This document shows, in pieces, positions 44,957 to 52,980 of a DNA stretch of 64,000 nucleotides. Position numbers and translations under genes: made by a program. Origin of the DNA: Nocardioides nematodiphilus. GTDB taxonomy: Bacteria; Actinomycetota; Actinomycetes; Propionibacteriales; Nocardioidaceae. Every line of letters starts with the position of its first letter. Position 1 is the stretch's first letter. The DNA is taken from positions 310,001 to 374,000 of the forward strand of contig NZ_JAIWOY010000002.1 in assembly GCF_020216525.1 (NCBI RefSeq). The letters are read 5' to 3'. Under the pieces are notes generated by a model, which saw nothing but the letters and a program-made list of their open reading frames with translations, was not told the DNA's origin and did no database searches.

Positions 44957-46024
44957 ATGACATCGGTATCAGACCAGCCGTCCACAGCACGCGCACGCGT
45001 CACGATCCGCGAGGTGGCTCGCGAGGCCGGGGTCGGCATCAAGACCGTGTCGCGCGTGGTCAACGGCGAGCCGAATGTCGCCGCGGCGACGGCGGAGCGC
45101 GTCCGCGAGACGATCGCCCGCCTGCAGTGGGAGCCCGACGCGCACGCCAGCAACCTGCGACGTACGAACACCAGGACGCGCACGCTGGGGCTCCTGCTGG
45201 GTAGCGTGGACAACCCCTTCGCCGCCACGATCCACCGCGCGATCGAGGACGTGGCGATCCACCGCGATGTCGCGGTGTTCGCCTCGAGCCTCGATGAGGA
45301 CCCGGCGCGTGAGATCGCGGCCGTCGAGGCGTTCGTGCGTCGCAAGGTCGACGGGCTCATCCTGACCTGCGCGGCCGGCTCGCAGTCCTACCTCGCCGAG
45401 GTGGTCCCGCCCGAGGTGCCGATCGTGTTCATCGACCGTGAGCCCGCCGACTTCACGGCCGACACCGTGCGCTCGGACAACCTCGGGGGCAGCACACTCG
45501 CCACCCGCCACCTGCTTGCCCAGGGTCACCGCCGCATCGCGGGACTCTTCGACCGCTCGGCGATCTGGACCTCCCAGCAGCGACGCGAGGGCTTCGCCCG
45601 CGCTATGGCCGAATACGGCGTCGCACCGGATCAGCTCGACGCGATGAGCGATCTGACCACGCCGCAGGCGGCCGAGGCGACCGTGCTCGAGCTGCTGGGA
45701 TCTCCGACCGCTCCGACCGCGATCTTCAGCGCTCAGAACAGGATCACCGTCGGCGCCGTGCACGCCCTTCGCAAGCTCGGTCGCCAGCACGACGTGGCGC
45801 TGGTGGGGTTCGACGACGTGGAGCTCGCCGATCTGATCGATCCGGGCATCACGGTGGTGGCCCAGCGCCCCGCGGCGATGGGCCAGGCCGCCGCCGAGCG
45901 GCTCTTCGAGCAGCTCGACGCACGCCGAGCCGGCGATCCGCTGCCTGCGGTGGATGCGGTCCTTCCCGTGGACCTCGTCTGCCGGGGGTCGGGAGAGATC
46001 CGCCCCTCCGCGCCGACCGACTGA
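44957..46024 (+). CDS. LacI-family transcriptional regulator of the fructose locus
   Basis: A 355-residue regulator: helix-turn-helix TIREVAREAGVGIKTVSRVVNG, hinge near residue 60, and the sugar-sensing core (LGLLLGSVDNPFAATIHRAIED, VGFDDVELADLIDPGITVV). It is divergent from the transporter operon and its first codons contain a third operator-like sequence, implying autorepression. The likely inducer is fructose or a fructose phosphate. Confidence 0.92.
   Translation: MTSVSDQPSTARARVTIREVAREAGVGIKTVSRVVNGEPNVAAATAERVRETIARLQWEPDAHASNLRRTNTRTRTLGLLLGSVDNPFAATIHRAIEDVAIHRDVAVFASSLDEDPAREIAAVEAFVRRKVDGLILTCAAGSQSYLAEVVPPEVPIVFIDREPADFTADTVRSDNLGGSTLATRHLLAQGHRRIAGLFDRSAIWTSQQRREGFARAMAEYGVAPDQLDAMSDLTTPQAAEATVLELLGSPTAPTAIFSAQNRITVGAVHALRKLGRQHDVALVGFDDVELADLIDPGITVVAQRPAAMGQAAAERLFEQLDARRAGDPLPAVDAVLPVDLVCRGSGEIRPSAPTD
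44958..44971. promoter_or_regulatory. Operator-like site C overlapping the regulator start codon
   Basis: TGACATCGGTATCA shares the TGACAnCGGTnTCA pattern of the two upstream sites and begins at the second base of the regulator ATG. Binding here would block initiation of the regulator's own gene. Confidence 0.5.
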
Positions 46025-46133
46025 CCGCGCCCCCGCGCCCTTCTTCGGTATGGCCTCGGCCCGCAAAGCGGCGTAGACAGGAAGGACCGGCGGTGCCGGT
46101 CGGGCACTGCCCTGTCCTTGAGAGGAGCGGGCC

Positions 46134-46736
46134 GTGTACGCACGTTCCATCACGTTCCACGGGAACCCGAGCGGCATCGATGCCGGCATCTCGTTCGTCA
46201 AGAACGAGGTCTGGCCCACCCTGGAGCCGATCGACGGCTGTCGTGGGCTGTCGCTGCTCGTCGACCGCGAGGTGGGGCACTGCATCGCCACCACCTCCTG
46301 GCAGGACGCGGAGACCATGGCCGCGAGCATGGCCCCCACCCGGCCGCTGCGCGAGCGCGGACGCGACCTCTTCGGCGCCACCATGGAGATCGACGAGTGG
46401 GAGATCGCGATGATGCACCGCACCGGTCACGGCACCGCCTGCCGGGTGAGCTGGATGCAGGGCGACATGGAGGAGATGAGCGAGACCGTCCGGATGGCCG
46501 TGCTGCCCGATCTGGGCGACACACCCGGGTTCTGCGGCCTCAGTCTGCTGATCAACCGCGACAGCGGGATGGGCTGCGCGACCACCCTGTGGGCGACGCC
46601 CGAGGCGATGGCCGCGAGTCGTGCGACGGCCGACCAGCTGCGCGAGCGGACCGCGACCGCGGCCAGTGGCTCGATCATGGAGGTGCACGAGTTCGAGCTC
46701 GCCTTCGCCCACCTGCACGTCCCCGAGATGGCCTGA
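46134..46736 (+). CDS. Tandem ABM-like alpha-beta barrel protein
   Basis: A 200-residue protein from a GTG start with GAGAGGAG upstream. Two halves of about 100 residues align with each other: GCRGLSLLVDREVGHCIATTSW...EAMAAS-type text in the first half and GFCGLSLLINRDSGMGCATTLW...EAMAAS in the second. This is an internal duplication of a dimeric alpha/beta barrel unit. No catalytic role is known to me; similar proteins occur widely in actinobacteria. Confidence 0.75.
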   Translation: MYARSITFHGNPSGIDAGISFVKNEVWPTLEPIDGCRGLSLLVDREVGHCIATTSWQDAETMAASMAPTRPLRERGRDLFGATMEIDEWEIAMMHRTGHGTACRVSWMQGDMEEMSETVRMAVLPDLGDTPGFCGLSLLINRDSGMGCATTLWATPEAMAASRATADQLRERTATAASGSIMEVHEFELAFAHLHVPEMA

Positions 46737-46772
46737 GGCGCCCGTACGCGACGGGCGTGGCACGATCGCCCC

Positions 46773-47648
46773 ATGGCTTCGTCGGTCGCGCTCCCGCATC
46801 CGGCGACCGGGGAGCTCTTCCCCTCGCCCGTCCCACCCGGCACCGGCTGGCCCGGCGACCCGGCCACGGCCGGGACCACGGTCGCGCGCACGGCGGCCCA
46901 CGTCCGCGATCTCGCCCACGGTGCCGCCGGCGACGCGGACCTCGACGAGCTCGGCGCGCGCGTCAGCGTCTGCCGGGCGTGCCCGCGCCTGGTCGAGTGG
47001 CGCGAGGGCGTCGCGGAGACCAAGCGCGCGTCGTTCGCGGGCGAGCCCTACTGGGGTCGTCCGATCCCCGGCTTCGGCTCCCCCACGCCGAGCCTGCTCA
47101 TCGTCGGCCTGGCTCCGGCCGCGAACGGCGCCAACCGGACCGGCCGGGTCTTCACCGGCGATCGCAGCGGCGACTGGCTCTTCGCCTCCCTGCACCGCGT
47201 CGGTCTGGCCACCCGGCCGACGAGCGTCCACGCGGCTGACGGGCTCGAGCTGATCGACGCCCGGATGGTCGCCACCGTCCGCTGCGCGCCGCCGCTCAAC
47301 AAGCCGACCGTCGTCGAGCGGGAGACCTGCTCACCGTGGATCGAGGCGGAGCTCAGCCTGCTGACCCAGCACGTCCGCGTGGTGGTCGCGCTCGGGGCGT
47401 ACGGGTGGGACGCGGCCCTGCGCTCGTACGCCGCGCTCGGCTGGCAGGGCACCCGCCCCAAGCCGCGCTTCGGCCACGGCGCCCGGGCCACCCTGCGCGG
47501 CGACGGGCGCGAGGTGATCCTCCTGGGCTGCTACCACCCCAGCCAGCACAACACCGCGACCGGCCGCCTCACCGAGGCGATGACCGACGAGGTCCTCGGC
47601 CACGCCAGGGAGCTGTCCCGGCCGGGCGCCGAGGGCGATGCTTCCTAG
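46773..47648 (+). CDS. Family 5 uracil-DNA glycosylase (UdgB type)
   Basis: A 291-residue protein with the family 4/5 [4Fe-4S] cysteines (SVCRACPRL near residue 70, [14 protein letters not shown]) and the family 5 motif [22 protein letters not shown] with Ala where other families have an acidic catalytic residue. The second motif is [16 protein letters not shown]. It removes uracil, hypoxanthine and other deaminated bases from DNA. Confidence 0.92.
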   Translation: MASSVALPHPATGELFPSPVPPGTGWPGDPATAGTTVARTAAHVRDLAHGAAGDADLDELGARVSVCRACPRLVEWREGVAETKRASFAGEPYWGRPIPGFGSPTPSLLIVGLAPAANGANRTGRVFTGDRSGDWLFASLHRVGLATRPTSVHAADGLELIDARMVATVRCAPPLNKPTVVERETCSPWIEAELSLLTQHVRVVVALGAYGWDAALRSYAALGWQGTRPKPRFGHGARATLRGDGREVILLGCYHPSQHNTATGRLTEAMTDEVLGHARELSRPGAEGDAS

Positions 47649-47751
47649 GTCGATTCCGGGCGCGGAGCCCGGTGCGGGATTGGACCGCGCCGATCCGGGT
47701 ACATCGTCGCGCCACCATCGGCGCAGACGATGCATCTCGGAAGGACCCCTC

Positions 47752-48252
47752 ATGGACGAGCTCGACCTGATCGCCACCGACCCGCTCGAGTCTCCCGCGC
47801 CCACAGAGGCCGAGATCGCGACGGCGCTCGGCTTCATCGCCGACCTGCTCGCCCTCACGCCGACGACGACGCGCGCGTGGGAGCAGCGCGACCACGGCAA
47901 CGGGCTCACCTACCGGCTGTGGGATGCGCTGGCGCTCGTGCACGGCACCGCCGCCGCGCACGAGATCGACGAGCAGGACGCGCTCCACGCCGTCCAGGCC
48001 GCGGTGCGCCGGATCAAGACCGACGAGGAGATCATCGACGTCCTCGTCGAGCACCTGCCGGAGATCGGTGTCGGCGACCTCCGGGAGCTGCGCGGTCGCA
48101 GCATCGAGATCGAGACCCACCACCCGCTCAACCTGGGCGCCTACGCGCTGAGCGTCGTGGACTCCGACGCGATGCAGGAGGCGTACGCCCGGATGGCGGC
48201 CACGCTGCAGGAGCGCTCGCTCGGCGCTCCGCCCGCTCCGGCCGCGGCCTGA
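47752..48252 (+). CDS. Conserved hypothetical protein, 166 residues
   Basis: An acidic, mostly helical protein; ATG preceded by GGAAGGA. Segments such as TTRAWEQRDHGNGLTYRLWDALALVHG and EIGVGDLRELRGRSIEIETHHPLNLGAYAL look conserved, but I do not recognise a domain. No signal peptide or membrane helix. Convergent with the Tim44-like gene. Confidence 0.75.
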   Translation: MDELDLIATDPLESPAPTEAEIATALGFIADLLALTPTTTRAWEQRDHGNGLTYRLWDALALVHGTAAAHEIDEQDALHAVQAAVRRIKTDEEIIDVLVEHLPEIGVGDLRELRGRSIEIETHHPLNLGAYALSVVDSDAMQEAYARMAATLQERSLGAPPAPAAA

Positions 48253-48332
48253 CCGCGCGCCGCCGACGCTAGCCCGGCGGGTCGGCACGCTCCATTCCAG
48301 GGAGCACCGGCCTGCCGCCGGAGCGAGGGGCG

Positions 48333-49697
48333 TCAGCCGGCGGTGTCGACCGCGATGACCGTCCAGCCGGCGGCGTCGAGGCGCACGGTGAAGACGAACG
48401 ACACCGCACGGCTCTTGAGGGGGTCGCCCGAGAGCACGGCCTCCGTACGCCGGTCGACCTCGTAGTAGATCCCCTGCGCCGCGACGGCCACGCGAAAGGT
48501 GATCGGCTCGCGCGAGACGAGCTCGCGGACCTCGATGCTGCCGATGGTGGCGGTGCGCAGCACGGTGCGGTGAGGGGTGCGCACGGCGGTGAAGTCGAGG
48601 CTGCCGTCGTTGAGCTGCCACTCCTCCAGGAACGTCGCGACGCCCACCTCGAGCATCGGCTTGTCGAAGCGCGCGTCGATCAGGCTGAGGTCGCGGGCGG
48701 CCTCCTCGGCCCCGTCGGTCCAGGAGATGCCGGTCAGCGAGAGCACGTCCGGCCCGGTCGCGGCGGACGTACGGGAGGCCGTCTCGCGCACCGCGTCGCG
48801 GGCGACGGACTTCTGGTCCCAGGTGCCGGTCTCGATGTCGTCGGTGAGGTGGTGCGCGCCCTCGGAGGCCTGCTCGATGGTGGCGACGATCCACTCGCCG
48901 CTCTGGTTCTTGCGCAGCGTCCAGTACTCCACCGGACGCGTCGAGCGGTCGTTGCGGCTGATCCGCTCGCCGGTGCGCTGGCTGACGAGGTAGTCGCTCA
49001 GCGTCGCGGTGATCCGGAAGGTGACGGTGTCGTTGGTCTCGCCGACGCGGTTCGCGACGTTGACGATCTCGACCTCGGGGCCGTCGAGGATCTCGACGAC
49101 GTTGATCTCGCCGCGCGCGGCGTACTCGCGCAGCTGCTCGCTCCACTTGCCGTAGAGGACCGGCGCCAGGATCGTGCGCAGCGTCTGCTCGTCGCGGGCG
49201 CTCCAGGCGCGCTGCGCGGTGACGTACAGGCGGGTGGCGCGGGCCTTGAGGACCGTCGGGTCGAAGGTCACGTCGTCGTCGGCGAGCGCGCCGACCTGGG
49301 CCTCGATGCGGGTCGCACGGGCGCGGGCGTCGTCGTTCGAGCGGTGCGCGACCCGGTCGCTGGTGGTGTTCATCCGGCTGCGCGAGCCGCGGCTCTGCGA
49401 GCGGCTCTTGAAGATCAGGTAGAGGACGACCAGCACGATGATGATCAGCAGGAAGCCACCGCCGCCACCGCCGCCGCCCAGGAACAGGAACCCGGTGCCG
49501 CCGCCGAAGTGCGTGCCGCCACCGCCGCCGAAGCCGCCACCACCGCGGCCACCACCGCCGAAGCCGCCGCGGCCACCACCACCGCGTGCGTACGCCGCCG
49601 TGGGGGCGGCCAGCATCGCCAGCAGGAGGGCCGAGACGAGCCCCGCGGGCGCGATGAGGCGTCGGACGCGGGACGGACGGGCGGGTGCGGGATGCAT
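48333..49697 (-). CDS. Tim44-like domain membrane protein
   Basis: A 454-residue protein with a signal peptide/first helix, a Gly-rich low-complexity stretch (residues 38-80, long Gly runs), a membrane helix (FLLIIIVLVVLYLIF), and a Tim44-like domain (ATRLYVTAQRAWSARDEQTLRTILAPVLYGKW; VEYWTLRKNQSGEWIVATIEQA). In mitochondria the fold attaches import motors to membranes; bacterial copies are uncharacterised. The Gly-rich region is encoded by GCC/ACC-type simple repeats. Confidence 0.85.
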   Translation of the reverse strand: MHPAPARPSRVRRLIAPAGLVSALLLAMLAAPTAAYARGGGGRGGFGGGGRGGGGFGGGGGTHFGGGTGFLFLGGGGGGGGFLLIIIVLVVLYLIFKSRSQSRGSRSRMNTTSDRVAHRSNDDARARATRIEAQVGALADDDVTFDPTVLKARATRLYVTAQRAWSARDEQTLRTILAPVLYGKWSEQLREYAARGEINVVEILDGPEVEIVNVANRVGETNDTVTFRITATLSDYLVSQRTGERISRNDRSTRPVEYWTLRKNQSGEWIVATIEQASEGAHHLTDDIETGTWDQKSVARDAVRETASRTSAATGPDVLSLTGISWTDGAEEAARDLSLIDARFDKPMLEVGVATFLEEWQLNDGSLDFTAVRTPHRTVLRTATIGSIEVRELVSREPITFRVAVAAQGIYYEVDRRTEAVLSGDPLKSRAVSFVFTVRLDAAGWTVIAVDTAG

Positions 49698-49758
49698 AGC
49701 GTGGGGGCCCTGTCGAGAAGGTGGAGGTTCTCCCGCGAGATTACGCCGGGCCTGGTGA

Positions 49759-50226
49759 TCAGGGTGCAGCCAGGACCTCCCGGACCTGCTTCTCGGTGCT
49801 CTGGTAGATGATCTGGCTGCGGAAGCTGACCACCTCGCGTCGCTTGGCGAGCTGGTCGGTGAGGAACGCGTGCAGGTGGTCGAGGTCCTGGACGGCGACG
49901 TGGACCACGAAGTCCTCGTCGCCCGCGACGACGTAGACGGCCACCACCTCGGGCAGGTCGATCACGGCCGCCTTGAAGGAGTCGATGACGGTGCGGCTCT
50001 TGGGCCGGATCCGCACCGAGAGGAACGCCTCGACCCCGCGGTTGAGCGCCGCGCTGCTGATCTGCGCGTGGTAGCCGAGGATGACGCGGCGCTCGCGCAG
50101 CGAGCGCACCCGCTCCAGGCACGTGGACGGCGCGATGCCCAGCCGGCGTGCGAGCTCGCGGTTGGTCTGCCGTGCATCGTCCTGGAGCTGGCGCACGATC
50201 GCCGCATCAAGTTCGTCCATGCGCAT
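49759..50226 (-). CDS. Lrp/AsnC family transcriptional regulator
   Basis: A 155-residue regulator: helix-turn-helix LDAAIVRQLQDDARQTNRELARRLGIAPSTCLERVRSLRERRVILGY, then the RAM ligand-binding domain (AFLSVRIRPKSR..., VYVVAGDEDFVVHVAVQD). A second ATG two codons in (50220) is equally possible. It is divergent from an amino-acid transporter with a 73-bp gap, a common pairing in which the regulator responds to the exported amino acid. Confidence 0.93.
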   Translation of the reverse strand: MRMDELDAAIVRQLQDDARQTNRELARRLGIAPSTCLERVRSLRERRVILGYHAQISSAALNRGVEAFLSVRIRPKSRTVIDSFKAAVIDLPEVVAVYVVAGDEDFVVHVAVQDLDHLHAFLTDQLAKRREVVSFRSQIIYQSTEKQVREVLAAP

Positions 50227-50299
50227 CAATCTACGCGCGCCGCCGAATCTTGTTCCGGCTCGGTTCCCGTACGGCATCCATCTGCCTAGCGTTTCGGAC

Positions 50300-51637
50300 A
50301 TGAACCGCCCATATGGCGCGCAGCCCGGCCCGCCTCTCACCCCCCACGGCACCCTCGGCGTCGTCACCGGATCGGTGTTCCTGCTCGGCGCGATCCTCGG
50401 ACCCGGCGTCCTCGCCCTCCCCGCCCTCGCGGCCGACGCCGCCGGCCCGGCCTCCCTCGTCGCGTGGGGCGCCCTGCTGCTCGGCAGCATCCCGGTCGCC
50501 GCCACGTTCGCCGCGCTCGGCGGCGAGCACCCGGACGGCGGCGGGGTCGCGCACTTCGCCGGCCTGGCCTTCGGGCGTCGCGCCGGTGCGCCGGTCGGCT
50601 GGTGGTTCCTGGCGGCGGTCCCGATCGGGGTGGTCGCGGCGGCCCTGATGGGCGGACACTACATCGCCGCGGTGCTCGGCGGCGGCGAGGCCACCGCGCA
50701 GGCGGCCGGTCTGACGATCCTCGCGGTCGCCTTCGCCACCAACGCCATCGGGCTCAGCGCGACCGGACGCGCCCAGGTCGTCACCGCGGGGGCGCTGGTC
50801 GTCGTACTCCTCCTCGCGGTCACCACCTCGGCGCACCGGGTCCACGCGGCGGCCTTCGCCCCCTTCGCCCCGTACGGCTGGACGGGCGTCGGACGGGCGG
50901 CGAGCGTGCTGTTCTTCGCCTTCGCGGGCTGGGAGGCGGCGACGCACCTGTCCGCGGACTTCGCCGACCCGCGGCGCGGGCTGCGCCGCGCCACCGCGGT
51001 GACGCTCGTGGTGGTCAGCGTGCTCTACCTCGGCCTGGCCGTCACCACGATCGGCACCCTCGGGCCGGCAGCGGCGACCACCCCGGTGCCGCTGCTGCGC
51101 CTGCTGCAGGGATCCTTCGGCACGGCCGGCAGCGCGCTGACCGCCACCGTCGCCGTGCTGCTCACCTTCGGCGCGGTCAGCTCCTACCTGGCCGGCGCCG
51201 CCCGGCTGGGCGCGGCACTCGGTCGCGACCATGCACTCCCCCGGCTCCTCGTCGGCGCGACGCAGCCCGGGCGGGAGCCGCGCCACGCGCTGGCGTTCCT
51301 CGCGGTGTGCTCCACCCTGGCGACCGTCCCGGTGCTCGCGGGCGTATGGAGCCTCGACGTCCTGGTCCGCGCGACCTCGGCGCTGCTCGCTGCCGTCACG
51401 CTGACCGGCACCCTGGCCGGCGTGCGGCTGCTGCGTGAACGCCGCCGAGGACTCGCGGTCGGTGCCTCCGTCTTCCTCACCGGAGTCCTTGCCTGCGCGG
51501 GATCGATGCTCCTCGTACCGCTCCTCGTGGGCGCCCTCGCCCTTGCCTACGCGCGCACGCGCGAGCGCCGGCCCGCGGCCTCGCCGACCGATGCGGTCTT
51601 CGCGAGAACGGCCCCGTGCGGCGGCGATCAGCTCTAG
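50300..51637 (+). CDS. APC-superfamily amino acid transporter
   Basis: A 445-residue membrane protein with 11-12 hydrophobic segments. The N-terminal GSVFLLGAILGPGVLALPALAADAAGPASLVAW carries the unwound-helix glycine motif of APC transporters. It resembles the YjeH-type exporters of Met and branched-chain amino acids, which in several bacteria are controlled by a divergent Lrp regulator, as here. Substrate is inferred only. Confidence 0.88.
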   Translation: MNRPYGAQPGPPLTPHGTLGVVTGSVFLLGAILGPGVLALPALAADAAGPASLVAWGALLLGSIPVAATFAALGGEHPDGGGVAHFAGLAFGRRAGAPVGWWFLAAVPIGVVAAALMGGHYIAAVLGGGEATAQAAGLTILAVAFATNAIGLSATGRAQVVTAGALVVVLLLAVTTSAHRVHAAAFAPFAPYGWTGVGRAASVLFFAFAGWEAATHLSADFADPRRGLRRATAVTLVVVSVLYLGLAVTTIGTLGPAAATTPVPLLRLLQGSFGTAGSALTATVAVLLTFGAVSSYLAGAARLGAALGRDHALPRLLVGATQPGREPRHALAFLAVCSTLATVPVLAGVWSLDVLVRATSALLAAVTLTGTLAGVRLLRERRRGLAVGASVFLTGVLACAGSMLLVPLLVGALALAYARTRERRPAASPTDAVFARTAPCGGDQL

Positions 51638-51646
51638 CGTCAGAGC

Positions 51647-51838
51647 GTGACGGACTCGCCCGACGAGAAGCGGATGAGGCTGCGGTACGCCGGTGCCTGC
51701 CGGCTCTGCGGCGCTCCGCGCAGCGCCGGCACCCCTGCGGTCTACGAGCGGTCGACGAGGACGGTGCGGTGCATCGGCTGCTCCCCCGCCGCCGCCGACT
51801 CCGGCGTGACCGACGGCAGCGTCACACCGCCCAGTTAG
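51647..51838 (+). CDS. 63-residue zinc-ribbon fragment, probably a truncated NERD-domain protein
   Basis: Starts MTDSPDEKRMRLRYAGACRLCG and contains CRLCG and CIGC pairs (VYERSTRTVRCIGC). This is the typical N-terminus of actinobacterial NERD-domain proteins, which run for about 300 residues; here the frame ends soon after the zinc ribbon (VTDGSVTPPS), with no NERD domain in any frame downstream. The break coincides with the shift to the less GC-rich defence island, suggesting that its insertion removed the rest of the gene. It could also be a short functional protein. Confidence 0.5.
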   Translation: MTDSPDEKRMRLRYAGACRLCGAPRSAGTPAVYERSTRTVRCIGCSPAAADSGVTDGSVTPPS

Positions 51839-52101
51839 ACGTGGGTCGAACGTCGCAGATTGAAGCGCATGCCGGGCAACCCGAACACCGTCTGTCGCAC
51901 TCAGGCGGCCCCGAGACGATCCCTCCCGAGCACTCTGTGACGCAGCTTCATCCAGCGCTATTGGCGCGCGACCTGGTGACCACGCCTCGCCCGAATTCGC
52001 TCGACAGGCGTGAGGTGCACGGGGCGAGCAGCCGTTGCTCCATAGCGACTCGGCGCAAAGTGCCGCCCACTGAAACGGCCGGGCTCTATCCTGTCTTTAC
52101 T

Positions 52102-52980
52102 ATGGCCCGCCCGCCCTTCCTCGACGTCATCGTCCAAGACCTTGGCGCTAGCCCGTCCGTCACCGGTCTTTGCGCCGGCTACGAGAACAGCGTATGGCGG
52201 GCGGATGCTCTAGCCGCACGGCTCATCGAGGAGATCCCGTCTTTCGCCCTCACCCATAGAGAACGAGCGGACTTTGCAGATGACACTGGCGTGCACCTAA
52301 TGGGCGTGGCTGTACGAAAGATCTATACCACCGACAAGTACAAACGGCGCGGCGAGTTCGGCGAACTCCTGCTGCATCTTGTGCTGCGTGAGGTCTTCGG
52401 GACCCAGCCTGCAATCAGCAAGATGTTCTTCAAAGATGCCGCGAACGATACGGTCAAGGGATTCGACGCCGTGCATGTGGTTGCTCCCGATGGTGGGGCG
52501 CTAGAACTGTGGCTCGGTGAGGTGAAGTTCTACATCGGCCGCTCCGACGCGATCCGGGATGTCGTCGCAGAACTCCACGACCACTCCGACCGCGACTACC
52601 TGCGTAGCGAGTTCGCGGCGATCGTCGCCAAACTGGACTCAACCTGGGAACACCACGAACAACTCGCGGCGCTCCTCGACAGGCGCACCAGCCTTGACCA
52701 GATTTTCGACGCTGTCACCGTCCCGGTGCTATTGACCTACGAGAGTTCGGTTGTGGACTCTCGGGTTGGGGCTCTAGCGGGCGGGGCTTCACCGTCCGAG
52801 ACGGACGAATACCGCCGTGTCTTCCAGGAGGAGATCCTCGCTGGCCTCGCGGCCTTCAGTGCGAAGGGACTGCCCGAGCGGATCCGGATTCGACTCATCC
52901 TGGTGCCGTTGCACACGAAGGAAGCACTTTTGTCGGCCCTCCACGCAAGGCTAGTGGCATGGCAACAAGCGACGAACTGA
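52102..52980 (+). CDS. hamA: HamA, DUF1837 nuclease subunit of a Hachiman anti-phage system
   Basis: A 292-residue protein with the HamA C-terminal (DUF1837) layout. The PD-(D/E)XK-like residues are visible: Glu85/Glu88 in RRGEFGELLLHLVL, Asp122 in KGFDAVH and Glu140-x-Lys142 in WLGEVKFY. It overlaps the hamB start by 22 nt. In described Hachiman systems HamA is the nuclease restrained by HamB until phage DNA damage is sensed. A TATCCT at 52087-52092 only 9 nt before the ATG suggests a leaderless transcript. The 263-bp gap before it (51839-52101) shows no gene. Confidence 0.9.
   Translation: MARPPFLDVIVQDLGASPSVTGLCAGYENSVWRADALAARLIEEIPSFALTHRERADFADDTGVHLMGVAVRKIYTTDKYKRRGEFGELLLHLVLREVFGTQPAISKMFFKDAANDTVKGFDAVHVVAPDGGALELWLGEVKFYIGRSDAIRDVVAELHDHSDRDYLRSEFAAIVAKLDSTWEHHEQLAALLDRRTSLDQIFDAVTVPVLLTYESSVVDSRVGALAGGASPSETDEYRRVFQEEILAGLAAFSAKGLPERIRIRLILVPLHTKEALLSALHARLVAWQQATN

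Noticed and set aside
51839..52101. N-terminal extension of HamA upstream of 52102
   Set aside because: The frame is open but the translated text has no homology-like pattern, and a -10-like TATCCT lies directly before the ATG.
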